NCBI GenBank assembly: GCA_004194705.1
Contig: SADC01000396.1
Coordinates: 23,403 to 87,402 of the forward strand
Length of the DNA stretch: 64,000 nucleotides
Direction of reading: 5' to 3'
Source: Ditylenchus dipsaci
Lineage: Eukaryota > Nematoda > Chromadorea > Rhabditida > Anguinidae
Part shown: in pieces, positions 55,816 through 64,000 of the stretch
How the letters are laid out: the number at the start of each line of letters is the position of its first letter
How positions within the stretch are numbered: the first letter of the stretch is position 1
Position numbers and translations under genes: made by a program
The notes under the pieces: model-generated
Seen by the model: the letters and a program-made list of their open reading frames with translations, nothing else
Database searches by the model: none
What the model was told of the DNA's origin: nothing

Positions 55816-56574
55816 CAGCAATAGAATTACTTAATTTCATTTTTTCGCCCTATCCCTATATGTCGTCGCAAGACAAATGTCAGTTTGAACTGGGTATATT
55901 GACTGGGAACATATTCCTAGCAGAATTATGCTATTTAAACTGGAAGTGCGGGAAAAGTGATTTAACAATCCTTACACAATTTTATTTTCTTCTTTCGGCG
56001 ACACGCTATACAATTTATAAGGTATTTTTAAATTTAAAATTGGCACCATTTTTTAAAAGAAATAAAAATAAGCAAAAAAGATTCGAAAATAAAATCAGCA
56101 AAAAAAAATCAGCAAGGGACCATCGTATAGGGCCCGATTTTCTTAAAAAATAAATTTTCAATAGTAATAGTAATAATCCTGAGAGTAAAACCTTTTCAAA
56201 ATTTTTTTGAAAAAGAGATCTCGGAAAAATTCATGCATATTGAATGAAACTAACATTAACTCAACGTCGTTTCTTAATTAGCATAAAAATATAAATTTTT
56301 CCTGCTATCACCCGCCAGCAACCCATTCAACTTGTTCAGTTTTTTACGTTGGATCAATATTTGCAATCAAAACCAGAAAAAGCCTATTTAAAAGATGGGG
56401 TAATTTGCACTGTGAAAAACATATTTTTTTCGAAAAAGCGGGTGTTTTGAAGTTTTTTTCAACAGAAAAGCCTATTGGAGCATTTACGGTGATATCGAAC
56501 AGTTTTGGGAAAAAGTGCTCCGCATGCCTTTAAAGTTGTAAAATTATCCTTTTAAAAAAAATATTTTAAAGCAG
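55816..56574. other. Upstream of the coiled-coil gene
   Basis: A possible upstream exon at about 56342-56399 (QFFTLDQYLQSKPEKAYLKD after TTGTTCAG, before GTAATT) is unproven. Otherwise nothing is recognised. Confidence 0.3.
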
Positions 56575-59500
56575 CTTTGACTGATCCAGTACTCAAAGAA
56601 GCTTCTGAATCATTGAGCCAAGTGAAAAAACACGCAGAAGAAGCACGTACAGACGCAAACAAAGCAATGGAATTGTCTAAACAGCTAGAGAAAGTGCAGC
56701 TAAGGCTGTGGAGTCAGTGGCTGCGGCTAAAAAACAAGTAGAAGATGCTCAGAAAAAATCGGACACTGACAAAACGCCTGAAAGTGAGCAGCTAATTACA
56801 GACGCAAAAACTGCTGAGGTCAAGGTGAAAAAGGCTAAAGAAGAAGCAGAAAAAGCAGCTGAAAGTGCAGAAAAAATGCTGGAACAAAAAACGCGCCTGG
56901 TGATACAGCAGAAGGTGATGCTATCAAAGCGAGAAAGATTTAGCAGAAGCAGAACAAGCTTATAAAGAGGCTGAAGGCGCAACTGATGATGCCATTAAAA
57001 AAACAAAAAAGACGATGTTAAAAATCGGATAGATCCAGCAAAAAAGGCTGCAGAGGTATTTTTTTAAAAATTAGTCACTAAATTTTTCAGATTGTCCAGG
57101 GTTATTTGGGCTTCTGTAACAAAACTTAAACTTTTTGGAGCTATGATATGCCAATACTGCAGTGCACACTGTCGATTTCATGATATAGACACCACATTCG
57201 TGTACAACATGGTGTATTTGTTGAGAAAACTTATCTCAGAGTTGAAAGCAGGGTTCTTATCCATGTTTTTTTAAAAGATTTGTCCTTTTTTTGGACCGAA
57301 AATCTTTTTTATTCAAAGTTTTTAGTCAAAAAATTTTTTCGCTCCAAAATAGCAATAAGCACTGGATAAAAATACCCTTTTTCTTCAATAATGGTCGAAA
57401 TGTTCTTTTTTCATTTCGGAATGTCGTTTTTTACAAAATTTTGAGATGAGAATCCTGGGTAAAAGTCATATAAAAAAGACTAAGCTGAACACGAATCCGT
57501 TGTCAATATAAAACTTGACAGTGTGCACTGCAGTATGGGCATATCATATCTCCAAAAAGTTTAAGTTTTCTTGCAGAAGATAAAACTGTTTGGAAACAAT
57601 ATTTTTTTACATTGAAAGATCATGCACGACAAGCGGACTGTTAATCGAAGTTTTAAAAGTTTTTAAAACTCGGCCGTTAGTTTTGTAACTGATATTCTTG
57701 TGAGTGTCAACTGGTCAAAAGTCTGAAATTTTTTATGAAAAAACACAATGGTAGAAAAGGTTTGTTTAAATAAGAAAGACCTTTTCCGGCTGCTTTATAT
57801 ATTAGGCTTATAAACCAGCAGTCAAAGCTTTTGAAACAAAGTCTCGCGAATGAGTGTGTGGTTTTACAGGATGTCCTAAAAAATATGAACGCTTTTGAAG
57901 AGTCATAACTTTTTTTGTAGGCCGAATTTCGAAATTCTGTAAACGCAGATCGATATTTGTCAAATTGTCGAAAACACGATTTTTGTTTTTTTTCTGCGGT
58001 TCGGGCCTTGCATATCCAGAGGCCATCCACAGGACCCAAACCAAAAGGGGACCTACCAAAATCATGTTGTATTGTCACGTGATTCTGAGCCGATCTTCGT
58101 TCACAAATTTTCAAAATTCGACTTACAAAAAAGTTATGGCTCTTCAAAAGTGTCCATATTTCTCGGAGTACCCAGTGCTGTAAAAACCTCTAAAACTACT
58201 TAATAATATTTAGGCGGACAAAACAAAATTAGGACTCGTAGAAGGATTTGCAAAGACAGCTGCAGAAGAAGCAACCGCAGCCGCAAACGCTGTTAATCTG
58301 ACTTCCCAGGTTACAGGAACGAATCAGCAGACTTCAGAAGTCACAACGGACACTGATAAAGAAGCTCAGAAAAAAGCTGAAGAAAAAAAGGCTCAAGAGA
58401 TTGTGGAACAAGTCAAACAACAACTTCAAGAAGAAGCTGACAGGCAAACTTTGGAAGAAAATCTGAAATTGGAGAAAGAAAGACAGGATCGGGAACAGCA
58501 GATTAATAGTGTCCATATTCCAATCGATCAGGCAATTCCACTCAATGCCAATGGAGGTAGGGCATACAAAAGCATACAGTCAACCCTAGTTATAGTGATA
58601 TTCCCTAAAAGTTCGTTCCCGTCCAGCGTCCACCTTTTTTACCTCTGTTTTGGTAATGGTAAATTTGGAATCTTTACGATTCTTCTGATAAAACTGAAAA
58701 ATCAGATTCTGCAAAAAATTAAAAAAAACAAAAGTAAAAAAAGTGTCGGACCGTAGGTGGGAACGAACTTTTAGTGGTGTCTTTATAGCGAGGCTGACTG
58801 TAATAGGGTGCTTACAATGGAGGTGTGAGGTGCGAGGTCGAGGTAAAGTGGTGTCTAGATCTCGCGTTCTATATTAAAAAATGCCAAGTCTGATATAAAT
58901 GATCTATACCTAAAATCAAAAAGTAGATACAAGTCATCTATATCAGATTTTGGCCTTTTTCAATCAAAAAACGCAAGATCTAGACACCGTTTTACCTCGA
59001 CCTTGCACTTCACACCTTCATTGTAAGCGCACCATAAGGAACATCAAGATAACTTTTAGAGCCAGTCAACATAGCCAACTATAACAATGAAGTGTATAGT
59101 CAGCCAGGTAAAGCTTGGCTTACAATGAACTCGTCTGGGTATCACGTTTTTTTTTAATTTTTTTTATTCTATCATGTTTGTGCTCTAGCTTCAGGTATGG
59201 TCCTCTTTTTTGTTTTTTTTCAGCAATCGGTAGGTAGAGCTGCAGATTTGCGATACATCCTGAATTGCGATACATAGATTTTTTTTATCACCCTTTCTGT
59301 TTCCGAACGTCAAATATGACATAGATGACCTGTATTTACTTTCAAATTTTAGTTATAAATTAGCAAGGCCTTATTCTATTTCTTCTGATAAGACGGCCCT
59401 CTGAATTCAAAAAACGTGTTTGTGGCATTCTGTTTTTGGCTCATTTTTTGAAAACTTCTGTTATTCAAGATACCACTAGTTTTGCAACTCATCTCACTGG

Positions 59501-59931
59501 CTTAGTAATGGGTGGTAATGTGGATAAAAGCCATTTTGTGATGTAAAATACCGTATTAACTCTAATATAGCCCCCCCTCCCCATTATTTAAAATTGTGTT
59601 TATGGCATTACGTTTTTAACCCAGTTTTCGAAAACTGCTCACAGGCAATTTATCATCCTTCTTGCAGCCAATGAAATGAGGCACCGAATAAATGGACACT
59701 TGTCTGGGAGCAGTTTTCAAAAACTAGTTAAAAAACTAAAGCCAAAAAGATGATTTTGAATCAGCAAATTAAGTACTATTAGAACAAATAAGGTATGTTA
59801 AATTATTTAGCTGCTGGAGACTCCATTAATGAGTGCTTGAACATGCTTCATCTGTGTGGCAATCCTGCCTATAAAATCCAATGGACCGGGATTGTGCGGG
59901 AACTTGTACTAGAGAAAGTTAGCCATATTTA
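56575..59931 (+). CDS. Unrecognised Ala/Glu/Lys-rich coiled-coil protein
   Basis: Exons seen: about 56575-57056, 58215-58557, 59052-59101, and a probable last exon 59812-59931. The first reads LTDPVLKEASESLSQVKKHA, EEARTDANKAMELSKQLEK, AAAKKQVEDAQKKSDTDKTP, KVKKAKEEAEKAAESAEKML and on to DPAKKAAE. The second reads LGLVEGFAKTAAEEATAAAN, then EIVEQVKQQLQEEADRQTLE and INSVHIPIDQAIPLNANG. The third reads EPVNIANYNNEVYSQP. The last may be AAGDSINECLNMLHLCGNPA ending LEKVSHI. Heptad-like A/K/E periodicity indicates long alpha-helical coiled coil. Exon 1 stays open only if an A is restored at four poly-A sites. I recognise no family; the N-terminus is missing from my model and the links to the last exon are weak. 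A pogo-like element sits in the intron after exon 2. Confidence 0.55.
58575..58802. mobile_element. pogo-like MITE
   Basis: TACAGTCAACCCTAGTTATA at the left and TATAGCGAGGCTGACTGTA at the right; the family core AAGTTCGTTCCCG and AAAAAAAGTGTCGGACC is inside. Confidence 0.85.
58806..59034. repeat. Foldback abutting the pogo-like MITE
   Basis: GGTGCTTACAATGGAGGTGT is complemented by ACACCTTCATTGTAAGCGCA. TGGTGTCTAGATCT and AGATCTAGACACC pair inside, around a shorter ATATCAGATTT repeat. Confidence 0.7.
59551..59797. mobile_element. CCGTA-family element
   Basis: ACCGTATTAACTCTAATATA at the left and a degraded right end (TATTAGAACAAATAAGGTA). The internal GGCATTACGTTTTTAACCCA text is that of the family. 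Confidence 0.6.
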
Positions 59932-60399
59932 AAATACTTCTTTTTCAACCAACAATCTTTAGTGAATAAAGAAGACCATGGCCAAAACTGTAGAATATGG
60001 CTGACCTCGACCTTGAATTGCGGGGGACACTTCTCTTTCGTCTATCAGTGTACTCTTTCGAGTTGTTTTGAATGACTCGAAAGAATACAGAATTAGACGA
60101 GAGAGAAGTGTCCCCCGCCAATTCAAATTTTGCGCATGTCGCTGCGCGCAAAAACCATGGTCCTTTAAGTAAAGATAGTATTCTAAATTCAGTTTTTCAA
60201 AATTTATTTTGAATTGCACATATTTAAAAAAAATTTGCGAAAAATAACTTTTTGAATATAAATGGTATTCTTCTGAAACTGCTCTATAAAATAAAAAAAA
60301 ACTGATCATGTTGGGCAAGAAATGTTCCTCACGCCGGTGCTCAAGTTTGCCGGCATTTAAAAAAGGAGAGTAGAAGTTTGCGCGCTTTCAAATTAATTC

Positions 60400-60780
60400 A
60401 ATTCAAACTGGTCGAATGGAAAATGGGCCATTTCAAATTGGGTTGATTCAAACTGGGCCACTGTGAATTGAGCCAGTTCAGGCTGGGCATTGTAAATTGG
60501 CTAATTTCAAACAAGGCTATTTTAAATTGGCCCAACTCGAAGTTCGAACTGGTCCAATGCGAACTGGGCCATTTCAAATTGGGTTACCGTATATCTTCTA
60601 ATAAGGCCCTATGGGGCCTTTTTTTTAACTCCTCTTTTGAGGTGGGGCCTTATTAGATCATGCCTTTTCCACTTTTTTTAACCGATATTTCACATAAAAT
60701 CAAGACCCAAGTTGAGTTTGACCCAATTTAAAATGATCTAGTTTTAATTGGTCCGGTTTTAAATGGCTCAATCTTCTCCT
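60400..60780. repeat. AACTGGGCCATTTCAAATTGG-word array with a CCGTA-family MITE
   Basis: AAACTGGGCCA, AAATTGGCCCA and AACTGGTCCAATG words run from 60405 to 60590 and resume near 60700-60780. At 60586-60662, CCGTATATCTTCTAATAAGG and GTGGGGCCTTATTAGATCAT mark an inserted CCGTA-type MITE. Confidence 0.6.
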
Positions 60781-60860
60781 CCCCTCAAAAAGCGGTTGAT
60801 AGACGCTGGGTTGAACGCGTAAGCTCGTCGACTACTCATTTTTTTAGCTGAAAAACTATT

Positions 60861-61124
60861 TACCGTAAAACCTCTATTAAACGGACACCCTCCAATAAAC
60901 GGACACCCTCTAATAAACGGGCACCCTCAAGGACCTATATCTCAGCGCAAAAAAATTTTTTTGCAAATCTGTTTTTCGCGTTTTCTTGATCACCTCGATC
61001 TTAGTTGATTCCGCTTTTTAGATTTTTTTGAGTACCCAAAATCTCAAAATCAAAATATTTTTTTTCGATTTTTTAGAGGTTGAAAATTAAACGGGCATGC
61101 CCGTTTAATAGAGGTTATACGGTA
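60861..61124. mobile_element. CCGTATAACC-family element, TA-flanked
   Basis: TACCGTAAAACCTCTATTAA at the left, TTAATAGAGGTTATACGGTA at the right. CCTCTAATAAACGGGCACCC words repeat three times at the left. The interior matches 44860-45010 in opposite orientation. Confidence 0.85.
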
Positions 61125-62173
61125 TATGTAAAATTGTATTTTCAAAAAATATTGTTCGGTGCTACAAAACTTATTTTCCAACATTTGTGTATAAAAAAAT
61201 ATAAAATGAATTTTTTTAATGCTTAATTTAAAAACCATACTTTTTGATGACAATGGGACTATCGCGAATTTTAACGCACAAAGCTTATTTTCATGAATAA
61301 ATTTCAGAAATAATTCTCATCTTCGCCTCAAAAGTTGTAATGGCTTATCGTTTAAATTTTTCACTATTTCTAGCTTCTGTTTATCAAGGTGAAGTTTAAT
61401 ATTCAGGTGAGAGTTGCTTTTATTGTGCAGCCAAAAAATAAATAGCAAATGAATGGGCCAAAACGAGGGTGTCTAAACGAGTGTAAACGTTATCCCTAGC
61501 GTCATGTTGTTTAGCGGTTTTTTGAAAAAAGTTTTTGCTGAAAAAAATAAAGGCTCATTGGTACTATTTCTCGTTCATAAATTTCTGAGCTTCCTGAGAG
61601 GTGATGAAATAATATTTTTCATCATTAGATAATCACCGCCATGTGAAAATATTTTTCCATTATGTATAGTACAATAACTAGAGTAAAGAGAAAATTGTTA
61701 CATAGGATTAAGTGCACAGCAGACGCTTGAAGAAAAAATTTCATTTGAAAAGATTTGTGAGCCAATAAGCATTACATTTCAAATGAAAAGTGCTCTTTTT
61801 GCATGTTGATCATTTAGGACAACTAGTAGCTGCAGCGGCAGAAGGGGGAGGGCACGTCCCCCCCCCCCCCCCCCCCCCCGTCACATTTTTTCGTAGAGAA
61901 ACAGCAAAACATGCCGCGTGTGAAGAGTCAACTTGTTGACCATTGCGAAAAGGCCGAAAATGATTGAATACGAAAGCAAAAATAAAAAGTGAGAGTCGTC
62001 AACAAGTGTGTTCAGAACAACCTGATTTTGAACAACCTGATATTTCAGTCGGGTACTGTCGTCTCAGCACGCAAAATATCTCATTTTGTAGATGAGATTC
62101 CATCGTAGATTTTCATACCTTTTTTTCTAAATGTGTTTTCTGAACGACAAACCGAGCTTTGCAAATATCACAT
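61125..62173. other. Intergenic stretch with a 22-base poly-C run
   Basis: No gene seen. A C run at about 61857-61879 follows GGCACGT. Confidence 0.35.
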
Positions 62174-63064
62174 GACGGTTATGCGTAATGTGTGCGCCAG
62201 TAATCTGTGCGCCGTAATCTGTGCGCCGGTAATGTGTGCGCCAGAATATGTATGATAACAATAGCTATCAAAGATGGTATCCTGAATACGTGTAAATAGG
62301 TTCCTAACAGGTATGCACATCCAGATAGACGATTATCGATAATATCTTGGGGAAAATACCTTGCATTATGTATATATCTTCTCAACACATATAAGCACAA
62401 CCCCAGGTGGTCTATGTCCAATAGCGTTAATCTATATTCAATAGCTAAGATCCACTTTAAATGACCCAAAACCCCTTTTTAATGGCCCGATCTAAAGGCT
62501 TGGTCCAGATCCACCCTAAATGCTTTTAATCAACTTTCAGTGGTCTTCATGTTATTGTGTTGGGCAAGGGGTTGATCGCTTTGTGCCCAAGACCAGCACA
62601 CTCCCCGTTGCAAGGGATAAGCGAACATGTGTGGTTATGTTGGATTTTGAATGTGGATAGCTGTTTAGGGAAGGTACCCAGCTGGTTTTCCTACCTACCC
62701 TGAGACCTCTTAGTTCTCTAAAAACTATTTGAGCCAAGAAAAAAAGGTTTGCCACCACCGGGATTCGAACCTGTAACATTAAAAAAAATGGAGAATCACT
62801 TTACCAGAGTATCAATTTACCTCGGATCAATTTAAGGTGAAACAGAAACCAGTTATTCGAATGATCGAATCGTATTCAGGATACCATTCTGGGTAGGCAT
62901 CATTATCATACCTATTCTGGCGCACACATTACCGGCGCACAGATTACGGCGCACAGTTTACTGGCGCACACTTTACTGGCGCACATATTACTGGCGCACA
63001 CATTACTGGCGCATACTTTACTGGCGCACACATTACCGGCGCACAGATTACGCATAACCACATT
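62174..63064. mobile_element. Element with TIRs of GGCGCACA words
   Basis: GGTTATGCGTAATGTGTGCG at 62176 and, inverted, GCACAGATTACGCATAACC at 63040. GCGCCGGTAATCTGTGC-type words are at 62195-62250, and inverted TTACTGGCGCACA words at 62925-63050. The interior has CCAAGACCAGCACACTCCCC then TTGCAAGGGATAAGC, shared with 16341-16612, and a SINE piece at 62748-62815. No target duplication was read. Confidence 0.7.
62748..62815 (-). repeat. tRNA-derived SINE piece
   Basis: On the - strand: CTCTGGTAAAGTGATTCTCC (A box) and ACAGGTTCGAATCCCGGTGG (B box). Confidence 0.6.
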
Positions 63065-63801
63065 ACCACGTAGTTGTACTAGGGTGAAGGATATAGGGTA
63101 ATTCACATTCGTAAGACCCATAGAATAAATTTTGCCGCACTTAATATAACTTGTATCAAACTCTGCGAGGACAATGTTGAAGTGCGTTCAAAGTCATTTA
63201 GCCCTAGTATTTGCACGTTAAAAAATTAGGTTCTGTGCGCGTTGGGATAAACGGCTCTAGAATCTTTTTTAATATCTTAACAATCCATGTCATGTGTTAA
63301 ACAGGAGAATAGAATCTGGCAGTCATGCTCGTGACTTCGATTGCTCATAGTTGCCTTTAACACTCGGAGTATCGAGCAGCCGTTCTAGTTATCCTGGTTT
63401 AGAATTTCACGCTGAATACGATCATGATAAAAAATTTGAAAAAAGTAACACTGTAGTGGTCAGCCGCCCCTGTGAACCAACCAAGTCACAATTTTTGCCC
63501 ATGTAAATTCAAAGAGGTAGATCATGCATATTTTGTATATATTAATTAATTAATTAAGTATATTAATCTTATTTTATAAGCAAAAGAAAGCGCAGGTAGC
63601 GAGCTTTCTGATGATATATTGTTGAGATATTTATGAAAATCGCATAATAAGTTTTTGGCTCAAGAAATAATGTGCATTTTTTGATAAAATTGTTCATACA
63701 AAAATATGCGCGAAAAAGTGTGAAAGCACCATTTTTTAAGTAACAGTGTATACCATTCGACAGAACAAGAGAAACTGCATTAGATAGTGCTTTGTAGTAG
63801 A
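63065..63801. other. Intergenic stretch, no gene seen
   Basis: AT-rich, no coding region, repeat or RNA gene recognised. Confidence 0.3.
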
Positions 63802-64000
63802 GATGGCAAATGGCCTATTTCGGGACGGGACGGGACAAAATTTACTTTAAAAAATTTCGGGACGGGACACCGGGACGGGACACCGGGAGGGACACCGGGA
63901 CGGGACAAGGCCCAAAACCCTTCGGGACGGGACGTCCCGCCCATTAATAGGAAAAATAAAGGAAAAATGAAGGAAAAATAGGAAAATCATTCGGGACACG
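63802..64000. mobile_element. Left part of a CGGGACGGGACACCGGGA-word element
   Basis: Begins near AGAGATGGCAAATGGCC, which resembles hAT-type ends, and runs off the window. GGGACGGGACACC words repeat about seven times. Confidence 0.5.

Noticed and set aside
62174..63064. Target duplication for the GGCGCACA element
   Set aside because: No flanking match of 8-10 bases could be read.

Overview
The window looks like one contig from a small-genome metazoan, most probably a nematode. Genes are split into many short exons by introns that are often 44-60 bases. The 3' splice sites read TTTCAG, TTTTAG or TTGCAG. Two genes (BET and RUVBL2) have such an acceptor only 2-7 bases before the ATG, as expected for spliced-leader addition. 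The clade is an inference: I see no rRNA, complete tRNA or spliced-leader gene.

Host genes, left to right. (1) A MEC-2-type stomatin, + strand, 8966-14009, 12 exons, fully open. (2) A rearranged partial copy of a BET gene, - strand, 17339-20049, in which C-terminal exons lie upstream of the NET-domain exon and the frame is still open; a broken exon copy sits at 21330-21592. (3) A small possible F-box gene, 22958-23436. (4) A full BET gene (two bromodomains, NET, Ser-rich region, conserved C-terminus), - strand, 46700-29523, 21 exon positions, with two alternative exons for the second half of bromodomain 1. (5) RUVBL2/reptin, + strand, 48271-50521, 17 exons, divergent from BET. (6) An unrecognised Ala/Lys/Glu-rich coiled-coil gene, + strand, 56575-59931. 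Many exons of 4, 5 and 6 need single bases restored in short homopolymers, whereas 1 and 2 need none. This points to consensus errors in part of the assembly, although decay cannot be excluded.

Most of the rest is DNA transposons, nearly all non-autonomous and often nested. Target-site duplications that I could read directly sort them into Mutator-like elements (8-10 bp), hAT-like elements (8 bp, most with CAGGG or CAGTG ends) and pogo/Tc1-like elements (TA, ends near CAGTCAAACCTC). Two families contain transposase remains (1043-2186 and 53262-55815). The second also holds the catalytic-cysteine end of an Ulp1/SENP protease. A striking shared design is that terminal inverted repeats are built from arrays of a short family-specific word (for example CCAACTGACATGA, GGCGCACA, TTTCACCG, TAGTACTA). 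Several elements are near-perfect foldbacks of 0.4-1 kb. tRNA-derived SINE-like pieces with recognisable A and B boxes are scattered among them.

The host genes share no pathway beyond chromatin (BET and reptin). The transposon story links the rest: BET and stomatin introns are swollen by foldback elements, one element carries a foreign coding region that was itself hit by another element, and exon shuffling next to BET has produced a bromodomain-less open frame.
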